This document shows, in pieces, positions 7,399-16,746 of a stretch of 64,000 nucleotides of DNA. The stretch spans positions 248,001 through 312,000 of the forward strand of contig NZ_MIKB01000016.1 in NCBI RefSeq assembly GCF_001730365.1, written 5' to 3'. Position numbers and translations under genes: made by a program. This DNA is from Enterococcus quebecensis. GTDB taxonomy: Bacteria > Bacillota > Bacilli > Lactobacillales > Enterococcaceae. A model generated the notes under the pieces. The model ran no database searches, was not told the origin of the DNA, and saw only the letters and a program-made list of their open reading frames with translations. Numbering within the stretch: the stretch's first letter is position 1; each line of letters opens with the position of its first letter.

Positions 7399-10300
7399 AT
7401 GAGAAAAAGAAAGTTACAGATCGTTATGTTAGCAATACTAGTCTTACAGAGTTTTGGTTCAGCTGCAAGTGCGTTTGCAATTACTAGTGACTATGTAGAA
7501 GAACCTTCTCAAAGTAAACAGCTAGCTGATACAACAACAGACGGCGATTCAAGAAATAAAGAATCTCGTGATATATTGAACGAACAGATAGACAATAATG
7601 ATGTCAACAAACCCGATGAAGATAAGGTGGAAAATGAATCGGTAATAGGAAAGTCGACCAACAATCAGATACAAGTGACAGACTCTTCAATATTAGAAAC
7701 GGTTCAAGGAACTAGAACGAAAAATTCTATTCTGCCTACAACGATTGAAGATGAGATTTTAACAAGCATGACAGTTACTAATATGGAAGGTGTTGAGTAC
7801 AGTCAGAGTACTTTAAATCGAGTACTAAATACAACACCAGTAACCTCTAAGATAAGCTTTGTGATTGAGGATAAAGATTATGCGCCAGGTTCACAGTACA
7901 CGGTAGCATTGCCTGAACATCTTGGATATTCTGATGTCAGCGGAGATGTAGCTAATGTTGGTGCTAAGTGGTCAGTGGATGCTCAAAATAGAAAGTTGAC
8001 AATCACATTCAATCAACGAATCACTGACGCAGAATTTAATTTAGACTTAAAAAGTTATGTGTACACAAATTCAAATCCATTAGTAACAATTGAAACACCT
8101 GGACAAACAAAGAATCTTTACAATTTTGACTTGTATGAAGAGGTTCTGCCTATTAAATACGAAGAGACTAAAAGTAATTATGGAGTGAGTGGGAACCTGT
8201 ATTATAATCTGGACAGAGGGTTGTCTGGTAGTCAGACAGTAGAGTTATTAATGTCAGATGTACCAGGAGCAACGTTCTCTAATGCCTCAAAACAACCGAT
8301 TGTTGCTTTCTCATATGATGTCAACATACACGGAGATGTGATCCCAGAGTCCAAACAGCTTTTAGAAAAAGATAAAGATTATACAATCAACGAAGATAGT
8401 GTCTATCGAGGCGCTGTGACGTTTACTAATATGGATCAACAAAAAGCTTATGCCGTATCGATTGATCGTGCGTTAGCTTTAGAAAGCGTTTTAAACTATG
8501 ATTACAGTTTTTACAATCAATATCCTACAACTAAATTAGGATCAGTCAGCTTAAATCGTTCAACTGCACCTTACGGCGGACTTGAGTTTACGGCAAAAAC
8601 AAGTAAAGATCATACATCAGTGAAAGAAGTAAGGGTAGGAACCCTTACAAGTGCGAATTTCCAAGAAAAAGGCGATTATTATGTCTACATTTACAATATT
8701 CCTACACAAACCAAAATAGGGGAACAAATCATTTTAGAAAGTACAAATGGCCAAGCTATCGATGAGTATAAGTTTTCAGCTTACACTGGAGAATATCAAG
8801 AAGCCAAAATTACCGATTTTTTTGATATTCGTAAAGACAAGAATAAACTAATTTTAACAGCAATTAAAGAGAGTGTTTTACAATTAAGAGCAGATAAAAT
8901 TACGATTCCTTTTGAACAAAAAGATATCAATATTTCCATTAGTACCCCTGTGGTCAGTAGTGGGAAAGCAATGATGATGGTTTCAGATCAATACCTTCAA
9001 ACTGTTTCAATCGTCAATCCTAACAATGTAGAAACGGCATGGGGAAACTATGATCAAAATGGTGCTTACTTTGGTCGTACAACTGTAGCAATAGAAGGTA
9101 GTACTCAAAAACCCGCAAAAAATGTAGCGATCAAAATTGAGCATCCCAGTTATTTACAACTAAGAGCACCTAAAGGAGAATATTCTTATTACAAACTAAA
9201 TAAGGATTATACGATTACAGCAATTGAAGGCGGCTCACTTATAAAATTTACAACACCTGTCACACATTCCTTCAATCTGCCTCTAGGGTTTAATTATGTA
9301 CCAGATGGTTTGGAAAAAAGTAAAAGTATCCCTATAGATACACTTTTAGTCACACTAAGTGCAGATGACTATGAAACTGTGGAAACAACGGTTAAAACAG
9401 GTAGCAAATCTTATTCAGAACGTACATTACAAGCCAGCAAAAACCAATTTCTAGTTAACGCTAGAAATGATTCATTCGATTCCTTAAGTGTTTTAACTAA
9501 AGTTCCTGCTGGGACGGATGTTGTTTTTGATATTTATGATGTTTCAAACGATCAAGTTGAATCAATCTACCCACAATATTGGGATCGCGGCTACTATTTT
9601 GATAAGCCATTAGCTTCAAATGATCCAGCATACCCAAAAATTACTACTAATGAAACAGATAATACTTATAGATTTGATTTTGGAAAAACATCAAAGCGTT
9701 ATATCATTGAATATAAGTATGCCAATGGCTGGATCGATACAAAAAAAATCAATGTAACTGGAAGTACGGCAGAACCATTATATGACAATCAAGTAATATC
9801 AGCCGCAATTTCCGTAAACAATGAGGGGACGGAGATTTTATCTGCCCAACAAACAAGCTATGACTCTTTAAAAAATGTAACAAAAAATGAATTAAAAACT
9901 ACAAATATCAATAACCGAACACGTAAAGTTAAAAATCCAACATTTGATATCACGATAAAAGGAACAACAAATGCTGGAATCGATTTGAATTCTATCGATA
10001 TTCCTGGGATACCTCAAGATGTTTACACAATCAAACAAACGGAAAAAGGGATGCAAATCGTATTTAAAGATTACACGTTGACGGAAAATATTACGATTAC
10101 TTATAATACTGTTTCTAAAAATGCGGGACAAATTTTTACAGAAACGATCATTACTGCTGATAATTTAGAGCAAATGTCAGAATCTCGTAGAACTACTGTA
10201 ACCTCATCAACTGTTTTACGTTTTTCAGATGGAGAAGCAGAAGGAGTGGTTTATTTAGCTCAAGCGCAATTTCATACGTATAATGAAACAGATAAAGCTA

Positions 10301-11883
10301 TAAATGTACCTGATGTTCATTTTGAACTCGTTGATAATGTTACCAATAATCGTACGGAGTTTGACACAAATGATGAAGGTTACTATAAACTAGATTCGAT
10401 CATGTCAGGAGAATATACGCTAAAAGCAACCGATATTCCAGTAGGCTACACGCTCGCTGAGGAATATCTTGATGGCAAAGTGATCAAACTAACAAAAGGG
10501 ACAAATTCAATCGACATCCCTTTGACAGAAAAAAATGATCAAACCAGCATTAGCGCAAAAAATTCAACCATCTATGTTGGAACAAATTGGAAACCAGAAG
10601 ATAACTTCACAGGAGCGACCGATAAAGAAGGGAACGCTGTTTCATTTGATCAAATTTCTGTGACTGGAAGTGTGGATACCTCAAAAGTTGGTGAGTATGA
10701 CATTACCTACCATAATCAAGGGAAAGAAATTACAGTAATCGTTTATGTAGTATCAAATCAAGAAACATTAGTAGTGAAAGACTCTACATTATATGTGGGA
10801 GATCCTTGGCAAGCATCCGATAATATTTTGTCGGCAACCGATGAAACAGGAAAAAGTATATCGGTTGAAGTGATGACTGTTTCTGGATCCGTAGATACAA
10901 CAAAAGCTGGTGTTTATGACGTTACGTATAGTTACTATGAGCTAAAAGAAACAGCTAAAATCACTGTGTTACCAAATCAAGCAACTGTTAGCGGGAAAGA
11001 TTCTACCATCTCTGTTGGGACAAACTGGAGTGCAGAGGATAATTTTATTGCTGCAACTGATCGAGATGGCAAAACTGTTGAGTTTGATCAAGTAACGGTA
11101 ATAGGAACAGTGGATACAGCCACTGTTGGAGACTATGAAGTCACCTACCAAAACCAAGGCAAAGAAGCTAAGGTAGTGGTACATGTTGTAGCGAAACAAG
11201 AAACTATTGCAGTCAAAGACTCCACGATTTATGTAGGAGATCCTTGGCAGGCGGCAGATAATTTTCTATCAGCAACAAATGACAACGGCGAAAATGTTCC
11301 AATTGAAAAAGTAACAGTAAATGGAACCGTAGATACAACAAAATCAGGCATCTATGAGGTTGTTTATGGATTCGGTAACCAAAAAGAAATAGCAAAAATT
11401 ACCGTCAAAGAAGACCAGTCTACCTTAGTAGTGAAAGATTCTACGATTTACGTAGGAGATAACTGGGATGCTAAAAATAATTTCATATCAGCAACTGACC
11501 GAGCAGGGAATATCATTTCTTTTGAAAAAGTGAAGGTTACTGGAACTGTTGAAACAAAGGAAAAAGGAACCTACCAAGTATCCTACAAGACTCAAGCAAC
11601 CCAGAAGCCTGAACCCAGAAAAAATAAACTATCTTTAACAAACGCTGCAAGCCAAAATGAAAGACAACAAACGGCTACAGCGAATATCACAGTTCTTGAA
11701 AGAAAATCTCCTAAATCGAATGAAACGAATAAGAATCAAACACATCTTGTTAAAACAGATAAACCAGGAAGTTACCCCAAAACAGGTGAAAAACCATCAG
11801 GTTATTTCACGTTGATAGGATTTTTGATTTTATCAGCTACATTAATTGGAGTAACTATGTTGAAAAAAAGAAAACCAGACTAA
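7399..11883 (+). CDS. Sortase-anchored Ig-repeat surface adhesin
   Basis: 1494 residues from the ATG at 7399, eight nt after GAAAGAGG; the in-frame TTG at 7393 is too close to it. An N-terminal signal peptide (KRK then a hydrophobic core ending SAASAFA) is followed by an acidic low-complexity stretch to about residue 110. A long beta-rich adhesin-like region runs to about 940. A SpaA/Cna-B-like domain lies near 945-1045 (VHFELVDN...GEYTLKATDIPVGY). Five 73-residue bacterial Ig-like (group 3) repeats follow, then a C-terminal sorting signal YPKTGE plus hydrophobic helix plus KKRKPD. The motif has Tyr where LPXTG has Leu. It probably mediates attachment. It is followed by a repeat-derived secreted protein and an Mga-type regulator, a likely local controller. 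The ligand is unknown. Confidence 0.88.
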   Translation: MRKRKLQIVMLAILVLQSFGSAASAFAITSDYVEEPSQSKQLADTTTDGDSRNKESRDILNEQIDNNDVNKPDEDKVENESVIGKSTNNQIQVTDSSILETVQGTRTKNSILPTTIEDEILTSMTVTNMEGVEYSQSTLNRVLNTTPVTSKISFVIEDKDYAPGSQYTVALPEHLGYSDVSGDVANVGAKWSVDAQNRKLTITFNQRITDAEFNLDLKSYVYTNSNPLVTIETPGQTKNLYNFDLYEEVLPIKYEETKSNYGVSGNLYYNLDRGLSGSQTVELLMSDVPGATFSNASKQPIVAFSYDVNIHGDVIPESKQLLEKDKDYTINEDSVYRGAVTFTNMDQQKAYAVSIDRALALESVLNYDYSFYNQYPTTKLGSVSLNRSTAPYGGLEFTAKTSKDHTSVKEVRVGTLTSANFQEKGDYYVYIYNIPTQTKIGEQIILESTNGQAIDEYKFSAYTGEYQEAKITDFFDIRKDKNKLILTAIKESVLQLRADKITIPFEQKDINISISTPVVSSGKAMMMVSDQYLQTVSIVNPNNVETAWGNYDQNGAYFGRTTVAIEGSTQKPAKNVAIKIEHPSYLQLRAPKGEYSYYKLNKDYTITAIEGGSLIKFTTPVTHSFNLPLGFNYVPDGLEKSKSIPIDTLLVTLSADDYETVETTVKTGSKSYSERTLQASKNQFLVNARNDSFDSLSVLTKVPAGTDVVFDIYDVSNDQVESIYPQYWDRGYYFDKPLASNDPAYPKITTNETDNTYRFDFGKTSKRYIIEYKYANGWIDTKKINVTGSTAEPLYDNQVISAAISVNNEGTEILSAQQTSYDSLKNVTKNELKTTNINNRTRKVKNPTFDITIKGTTNAGIDLNSIDIPGIPQDVYTIKQTEKGMQIVFKDYTLTENITITYNTVSKNAGQIFTETIITADNLEQMSESRRTTVTSSTVLRFSDGEAEGVVYLAQAQFHTYNETDKAINVPDVHFELVDNVTNNRTEFDTNDEGYYKLDSIMSGEYTLKATDIPVGYTLAEEYLDGKVIKLTKGTNSIDIPLTEKNDQTSISAKNSTIYVGTNWKPEDNFTGATDKEGNAVSFDQISVTGSVDTSKVGEYDITYHNQGKEITVIVYVVSNQETLVVKDSTLYVGDPWQASDNILSATDETGKSISVEVMTVSGSVDTTKAGVYDVTYSYYELKETAKITVLPNQATVSGKDSTISVGTNWSAEDNFIAATDRDGKTVEFDQVTVIGTVDTATVGDYEVTYQNQGKEAKVVVHVVAKQETIAVKDSTIYVGDPWQAADNFLSATNDNGENVPIEKVTVNGTVDTTKSGIYEVVYGFGNQKEIAKITVKEDQSTLVVKDSTIYVGDNWDAKNNFISATDRAGNIISFEKVKVTGTVETKEKGTYQVSYKTQATQKPEPRKNKLSLTNAASQNERQQTATANITVLERKSPKSNETNKNQTHLVKTDKPGSYPKTGEKPSGYFTLIGFLILSATLIGVTMLKKRKPD
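10543..11700 (+). repeat. Five 219-bp Ig-like coding repeats
   Basis: Units begin at 10543, 10762, 10981, 11200 and 11419, an exact 219-bp (73-codon) period. Units 1 and 3 share YVGTNW / SVGTNW and NQGKE; units 2 and 4 share YVGDPWQA. So an A-B pair has been duplicated. Unit 5 is A/B mixed and is interrupted after VSYK by a charged insertion before TANITVLE. Confidence 0.9.
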
Positions 11884-11904
11884 CTGAATACTAAAAGAGA
11901 TTGT

Positions 11905-11950
11905 GGCCGGAATAAAAGCGGAGTTCGATGTGCTTTTATTCCGCCTTTTA
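11905..11950 (+). terminator. Rho-independent terminator after the adhesin gene
   Basis: 12-bp perfect stem CGGAATAAAAGC (11908-11919) with GCTTTTATTCCG (11932-11943), then CCTTTTATT. Confidence 0.75.
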
Positions 11951-11986
11951 TTCAATTTAAATAATACTTTGGAGGCGTAGTCATAG

Positions 11987-12592
11987 GTGAGAAATAAATC
12001 TTTATTATTGAGTACAGCCTTACTATTTTCATCTGCATTTTTTGTTTATTCTGACGTTTTTTACGGAGAAGAAGCCACTACGCCAGGAAAATATAAAATG
12101 ACCTACGAAGTAGATGGAAAAGTAAAGACTGTTATCGTTGAAGTAAAACCAGATAAGACAGAGATGGATCTTAAGGATGTAATTATTGGATTAAACGAAA
12201 AATGGACGCCCTTGGACAACGTGGTGTCATTAAAAGACAAGGACGGGGAAGCGTTAGACTTAAAACAAGTAAGGATTAAAAGTAATGTAAATACACAGGA
12301 AACAGGTATCTATTATGTGAAATTCTCTTATAAATCCTATGTTTCAGTTGCTAAAGTAGTGGTCACTCAACTCACTAGCTCTTACAACAAAAAAAGAGCA
12401 ATGAATAATGATTCTTTCAATAATTATCAAACGAAAATAATATTGAACGATGAGCTGTTAAAGGAAGAACCCATTAAGCAAAAAATGAATGTAAAAATTT
12501 CCGGCGGATCTGATCTGTTATGTCCTACAAATTTTGGAAATATGTTGAGTTTCCTATCAGGTACACTGCTGTATGGAACAAGGAGAGTATAG
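11987..12592 (+). CDS. Secreted short Ig-like repeat protein with a degenerate sorting signal
   Basis: 201 residues from GTG at 11987, the first possible start because an in-frame TAG precedes it; GGAGG lies 11 nt upstream. A signal peptide (RNKSLLLSTALLFSSAFFV) is followed directly by the last third of an Ig repeat (PGKYKMTYEVDGK) and one full repeat (about 50-125) similar to those of the adhesin just upstream. After a polar linker the C-terminus reads LCPTNFG, a short hydrophobic stretch, then GTRRV, which looks like an eroded LPXTG-helix-RR signal. Its stop codon abuts the ATG of the Mga-like gene, so the two are translationally coupled. It may be a rearranged remnant of an adhesin or a genuine accessory protein. 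Confidence 0.7.
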   Translation: MRNKSLLLSTALLFSSAFFVYSDVFYGEEATTPGKYKMTYEVDGKVKTVIVEVKPDKTEMDLKDVIIGLNEKWTPLDNVVSLKDKDGEALDLKQVRIKSNVNTQETGIYYVKFSYKSYVSVAKVVVTQLTSSYNKKRAMNNDSFNNYQTKIILNDELLKEEPIKQKMNVKISGGSDLLCPTNFGNMLSFLSGTLLYGTRRV

Positions 12593-14032
12593 ATGGATTT
12601 TTTGTTATTAGATGATCGTGCGAATTTAAAATTAGCCATTATTCGCAAATTAGAACAACAATACTCGTTTTCAGAACGCAAGGATACCTTGTGTGAGGAA
12701 TTAAATATCTCCCAATATCTTCTGGAACGCAGTATTTTGGAACTAAATGAAGATTTGAAAAAATTTGAGTTGATTGATGAAATGGAATTGATCGAGCAAA
12801 GCAATGAAATTATGCTTTTTCAAGGGACTAAAATATCCTCAAGCATTGTAGAAGAAAGATATTTAAGGGACTCTTTGGAATTTACATTATTGAAAACGAT
12901 ATTTTTTAAGCAATTTACTTCGATCAAAAAATATGGAGAAAAACATGGCATGAGCCGCACAGTTGTTTACAAAATTGTCGATAGGATTCGAAAAGAACTT
13001 GGACAATACGGCATAAAATTATCCAAAACATTTCAACTAGTGGGAAATGAGATGAAGATTCGTCAGTATTTTACGATGCTCTATTATCGAATTTATAAAG
13101 ATTCAGACGAGTTGTACAACCAAATGGATATTTTATCCGTTAACGAATTATTTTCTGCTATTAAACCTTTTTATGGAGAAGTAAACACATTTTTTCTATT
13201 CAGACATTATTTATTTGTTATGTTAGAAAGAGTGAAGAGAAAACAACAGTATTTTTTACCGAGTAATTTTCAGTCAGTTACGTTTGATAAAGAAGAGCGT
13301 ATCTATCAAACGATCAGTCAATGGATGGACTGTGCAATAAATGGAACAAGCCGAGAGTTAGAAGTTGAAGTAAAAGGGCTTTTCAGTAATCTATCCGTCT
13401 ATCGAATCGAGTTTTGCGATCTTACAAATGAGGAGATTGAAAATAGTGTGCAACAATTAAAGCAGGAGTTTCTTAAATTTGCTCAGCTGGATGGATTTGA
13501 AGAAGAATTTTCGACGACGCTCCATCAGACGATGTACCAACATAAATTTATTACACCTTTAATTGATCTTACATTACGAGTGATGGATTTAGAATTCTTT
13601 CACGAGCGTTATCCATTTATATTTGATGTTTGTCATGCATTTATTCGTCAGTTGGACGTGGAAGAATTTCGATTTAGTAAAAAATCCTTATTCTTCAATT
13701 TATTGTTAGTTCTTTCCAAACAATATGACCAAGAAAATGAGCAAAATACGATTAATATTCATGTGAATTTCACGCAAGGGAAAAAATATAATCAATTTAT
13801 CAAAACACAAATCAGTATCTTCGATTCATTCAGCATTAATTTTCAGCCAATGATTCGACCAGATACAGATCTCATTATCTCCGACTATCTTCCTGAAAAC
13901 TCTTTTTCAGCACGAAGTTTGATTTGGCTAGCGCCACCTAGAGCAACCGACTGGCGTAATTTTGGTAATGAAATTGTACAAATTAATAAGAATTTACAAG
14001 TGAATAAGAATAGGATGTCAGAGCGCAATTGA
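12593..14032 (+). CDS. Mga/AtxA-like transcriptional regulator
   Basis: 479 residues, starting one base after the previous stop; AAGGAG inside the end of that gene provides the ribosome site. There are two N-terminal winged-helix segments (about 20-65 and 105-160; the second includes KYGEKHGMSRTVVYKIVDRI). A long helical PRD-like centre follows, then a C-terminal EIIB-like part with DLIISDYLPE and SLIWLAPPRATDW. This is the layout of Mga-type virulence regulators, which control neighbouring surface-protein genes and may respond to PTS phosphorylation. The frame ends in a basic stub (NKNRMSERN) while another frame continues with protein-like sequence for about 45 codons, so the C-terminus may be truncated by a frameshift. 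The adhesin cluster upstream is its likely target. Confidence 0.85.
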   Translation: MDFLLLDDRANLKLAIIRKLEQQYSFSERKDTLCEELNISQYLLERSILELNEDLKKFELIDEMELIEQSNEIMLFQGTKISSSIVEERYLRDSLEFTLLKTIFFKQFTSIKKYGEKHGMSRTVVYKIVDRIRKELGQYGIKLSKTFQLVGNEMKIRQYFTMLYYRIYKDSDELYNQMDILSVNELFSAIKPFYGEVNTFFLFRHYLFVMLERVKRKQQYFLPSNFQSVTFDKEERIYQTISQWMDCAINGTSRELEVEVKGLFSNLSVYRIEFCDLTNEEIENSVQQLKQEFLKFAQLDGFEEEFSTTLHQTMYQHKFITPLIDLTLRVMDLEFFHERYPFIFDVCHAFIRQLDVEEFRFSKKSLFFNLLLVLSKQYDQENEQNTINIHVNFTQGKKYNQFIKTQISIFDSFSINFQPMIRPDTDLIISDYLPENSFSARSLIWLAPPRATDWRNFGNEIVQINKNLQVNKNRMSERN

Positions 14033-14162
14033 AACAGAATTTCGACTAATAAAGAAGCTACTTTTGCACCACTATTTATTTGAATTTCAAGAGCAATATA
14101 ATGAAGGTTGGTTAAGTGAGATAGAAAAAAGGCACTTTCGATTTAATGAGAATGACTACTGA
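14004..14162 (+). pseudogene. Frame-shifted tail of the Mga-like regulator (candidate)
   Basis: The +1 frame overlapping the end of the regulator is open from 14004 to a TGA at 14160-14162. It reads as normal coding sequence (IETEFRLIKKLLLHHYLFEF, then EGWLSEIEKRHFRFNEND). It has no ATG and no ribosome site. A one- or two-base indel near 14004-14030 would join it to the regulator. It overlaps the tail of the minus-strand gene by 7 nt. Confidence 0.45.
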
Positions 14163-14743
14163 ATCATAAAAGCAGTAACTTCAGAGATAGGTGCCTCTTT
14201 TTGATTACTTACAAATCGTATAATAGCTGAAAAATAGATGATATTTCCTGTTTTAGTTGTAATTATTCCATGAGTGGAACCTTCTTTTCCATGGGTTAAA
14301 ATGGATTGAATATGAAGGGTGCGTATCTCTTTTTGCTCTTTGAGTATAGTTCGAATAAACATTTCTTTTCCGTTCAAGGTGTTTCTTCCCGGAATAATCA
14401 AACGAAAGGAGTCGGCAAGGATAGAGTTTATAAATTGCTGATTTCCTGATGCTAGGGCAATCAAATAATCACGAATGAGTCTTCGTTTTGGAGCATTGTC
14501 ACAGTTTAATGAGCAGATAACTTCAAAGTCAGATTCCAGCATTGTTTTATTGAGAGAAGAATCTTGAAAAGTCCAATTATGCTCAGCTAATGCTTTTTCT
14601 AAAATCGTTATTGCTTTAGGACCTACCCCGTGCATTTTTAATAGAGTTGCTTTATCTAATGTACGAACTTGTTCAAGTGTTGTATAACCATTTGATTTCA
14701 GCGCATTAGTTGCTGGTTTGCCAATAGACGGTAATTGCATCAT
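14156..14743 (-). CDS. Helix-hairpin-helix domain fused to an NTF2/SnoaL-like domain
   Basis: 195 residues; AGGAGG six nt before the first of two ATGs. Residues 2-58 (LPSIGKPATNALKSNGYTTL...LLKMHGVGPKAITILEKAL) have two helix-hairpin-helix turns, IGKPA and VGPKA, as in non-specific DNA-binding modules. Residues about 75-195 look like a small alpha+beta barrel of the NTF2/SnoaL type (APKRRLIRDYLIALASGNQQFINSILADSF...). The pairing of the two domains is uncommon. It is convergent with the Mga-like gene. No function can be assigned; a nucleic-acid-associated or ligand-binding role is possible. Confidence 0.7.
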   Translation of the reverse strand: MMQLPSIGKPATNALKSNGYTTLEQVRTLDKATLLKMHGVGPKAITILEKALAEHNWTFQDSSLNKTMLESDFEVICSLNCDNAPKRRLIRDYLIALASGNQQFINSILADSFRLIIPGRNTLNGKEMFIRTILKEQKEIRTLHIQSILTHGKEGSTHGIITTKTGNIIYFSAIIRFVSNQKEAPISEVTAFMIQ

Positions 14744-14865
14744 AAGTATCCTCCTAGTTTTCTAGAGACAGAAAATATTGCTAGTACTAGTATATAACTA
14801 TCAGGATTTATTTTAAACTTTCTAAAACTAAGAAAAGCCAATCAGATACAATAAATGGTCTGAAT

Positions 14866-14894
14866 TTGACTATTTTTTTTCAAAATGGTAGAGT
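14866..14894 (+). promoter_or_regulatory. Promoter of the ABC-F leader transcript
   Basis: TTGACT (14866-14871), 17-nt spacer, TAGAGT (14889-14894). The predicted start near 14901 places the leader-peptide ribosome site GAGGAAGG almost at the RNA 5' end. Confidence 0.45.
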
Positions 14895-14917
14895 AACACC
14901 TGAGGAAGGTGTTACAA

Positions 14918-14989
14918 ATGTACGTATTATTCATTTCAACTCTTAGCTCCCTACAACTTATTTTTGATGAAGTGTTGTATGGAGCTTAA
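14918..14989 (+). CDS. Leader peptide upstream of the ABC-F gene
   Basis: A 23-residue reading frame beginning MYVLFISTLS and ending YGA-stop, with GAGGAAGG 9-10 nt upstream. It is followed by alternative hairpins and an intrinsic terminator before the ABC-F start. This layout is typical of ribosome-stalling leader peptides that control antibiotic-resistance ABC-F genes. Translation of this peptide is inferred, not shown. Confidence 0.5.
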   Translation: MYVLFISTLSSLQLIFDEVLYGA

Positions 14990-15104
14990 TCGAGAAGCTT
15001 GAGAGCTTTTCTTATTCATCAGTAAATTTAGTATACTAAAAAAATAGCATTAATTTGCTATGTTTTTGGCGTACCTATTTACTGAAGGATATATAGATTA
15101 AAAA

Positions 15105-15137
15105 GGCCCTAGACATTTTGTCTATGGGTCTTTTTTG
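15105..15137 (+). terminator. Attenuator terminator in the ABC-F leader
   Basis: CCCTAGACA / TGTCTATGGG stem (one bulge) with GGC/GTC extension and six T. It lies about 54 nt before the ABC-F start codon and inside the leader, so read-through would be needed for expression. Confidence 0.7.
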
Positions 15138-15190
15138 TATGTTCTTTAGTAAAAAATCACGAAACTAACTATATGAAAGAGGAAAATAAA

Positions 15191-16732
15191 ATGGAATTAT
15201 TACAAGTCAAAGAGTTAACATATGCAGTGCCAGATAAACAGCTATATGAAAACAGTTCATTTGTTCTAAGAAGTAAGGAACATATGGGAATCGTCGGTAA
15301 AAATGGAGCAGGTAAAAGTACATTGTTGAAGATGCTTTTAGGGAATGTGTTGCCAGATGAAGGGACGATTTCGTGGAATCCAGCAGCGACTTTAGGTTAT
15401 TTAGATCAGTATGTAGATATGGATCAATCACTGACAATCAACGAATTTTTAAGATCGGCCTATCAAGAATTATTTGCCACAGAAAAGGACATGATCAAAC
15501 TTTATGAAACATACGGCGAAACTGGTGATGAGCAATTATTGACAAGAGCCGCAACCTTTCAGGAGCAATTGGAAATCAAAGGGTTTTATCAAGTAGAAAA
15601 TGATATCAGTAAAGCAATCACAGGACTTGGTATCAATGATGCAGATCAAACGTTAAGTGCATTAAATCGTGGCGATCAAATCAAAGTTATTTTAGCTAAA
15701 CTTTTGTTGGAAAAACCATCTGTTTTGATTTTAGATGAACCAACCAACTATTTAGATCAAGAGCATATTGAGTGGCTGACAGATTATTTAAATGCTTTTG
15801 AAAATGCCTTTATCATTGTTTCTCATGACACAGATTTTTTAAGTAAAATTGCCAATTGTATTTGTGATATCGATTTTGGCTCAATCAAAAAGTACCACAG
15901 TAACTACACGGATTTCTTAAAACAAAAAGCACATTTGGCAGAAGCATACCAAAGTCAATTTGATGCTCAACAACGAAAAATTAAAGAAACCGAAGCTTTT
16001 ATACAGAAAAATATTGCTGGTATCAAGACCAAAATGGCACAAGGTAGAAGAAAACATTTAGAAAAAATGGATAGACTGAAGGAACCTGAAAAGAAAGTCA
16101 AATCGAATTTTTCATTTAAATTAATGCCGCAAAGTTCGCCAAACGTCATGACCATCGATGAACTGACTATTGGCTATAAAGAACCACTACTAACTGTGCG
16201 AGATATACAAGTGAAAAAAGGGGAAAAAATAGTCATCACTGGAGCGGATGGTTTAGGTAAATCTACTTTAGTGAAAACACTTCTTTCGATGGTACCAGCG
16301 ATTTCTGGTAAAGCTCAATTTTCACCTCAAGTGGTTGTCGGCTATCATTCACAAGAAATCGAATGGGAAAATACCGAATGGACACCGATTGAGGCTTTAG
16401 CTAATAAATACACGAAGCTTACCTATGAAGATGTCCGTCGGGAATTGGCAAAATGCGGATTGAAACGGGAAATTGCATCCAAAAATATCTATATGTTAAG
16501 TGGTGGGGAACAGTCAAAAGTGAAGTTATGTGATTTAACGATGCAGCCAAGCAATTTCCTAATCTTAGATGAACCAACGAATCATTTAGATGTCGACTCA
16601 AGAAAATCTCTTCAAGATGCTTTAAAAGCCTTTAGAGGGAGTGTCTTATTGATTTCAAATGATGAACAGTTTTATTCAGCTATTGCAGATCATGTTTATA
16701 CTATTGCTGATAAACACCTGATTAGACAATGA
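15191..16732 (+). CDS. ABC-F family ATPase, probable ribosome-protection/antibiotic-resistance type
   Basis: 513 residues from the ATG at 15191, after GAAAGAGG; an in-frame ATG at 15173 lies upstream of that site. Two nucleotide-binding domains and no membrane segments. NBD1 has GKNGAGKST, a degenerate signature LNRGDQ, and LILDEPTNYLD. NBD2 has GADGLGKST, LSGGEQ and LILDEPTNHLD. The charged interdomain linker (about 245-310) carries the region that reaches into the ribosome in this family. Soluble ABC-F proteins of this size displace ribosome-targeting drugs (Lsa, Vga, VmlR types) or act as translation factors. The leader peptide plus terminator upstream favours the inducible resistance type. 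The drug class cannot be told from sequence alone. Confidence 0.85.
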   Translation: MELLQVKELTYAVPDKQLYENSSFVLRSKEHMGIVGKNGAGKSTLLKMLLGNVLPDEGTISWNPAATLGYLDQYVDMDQSLTINEFLRSAYQELFATEKDMIKLYETYGETGDEQLLTRAATFQEQLEIKGFYQVENDISKAITGLGINDADQTLSALNRGDQIKVILAKLLLEKPSVLILDEPTNYLDQEHIEWLTDYLNAFENAFIIVSHDTDFLSKIANCICDIDFGSIKKYHSNYTDFLKQKAHLAEAYQSQFDAQQRKIKETEAFIQKNIAGIKTKMAQGRRKHLEKMDRLKEPEKKVKSNFSFKLMPQSSPNVMTIDELTIGYKEPLLTVRDIQVKKGEKIVITGADGLGKSTLVKTLLSMVPAISGKAQFSPQVVVGYHSQEIEWENTEWTPIEALANKYTKLTYEDVRRELAKCGLKREIASKNIYMLSGGEQSKVKLCDLTMQPSNFLILDEPTNHLDVDSRKSLQDALKAFRGSVLLISNDEQFYSAIADHVYTIADKHLIRQ

Positions 16733-16746
16733 TTTTTTCTGGGTAG

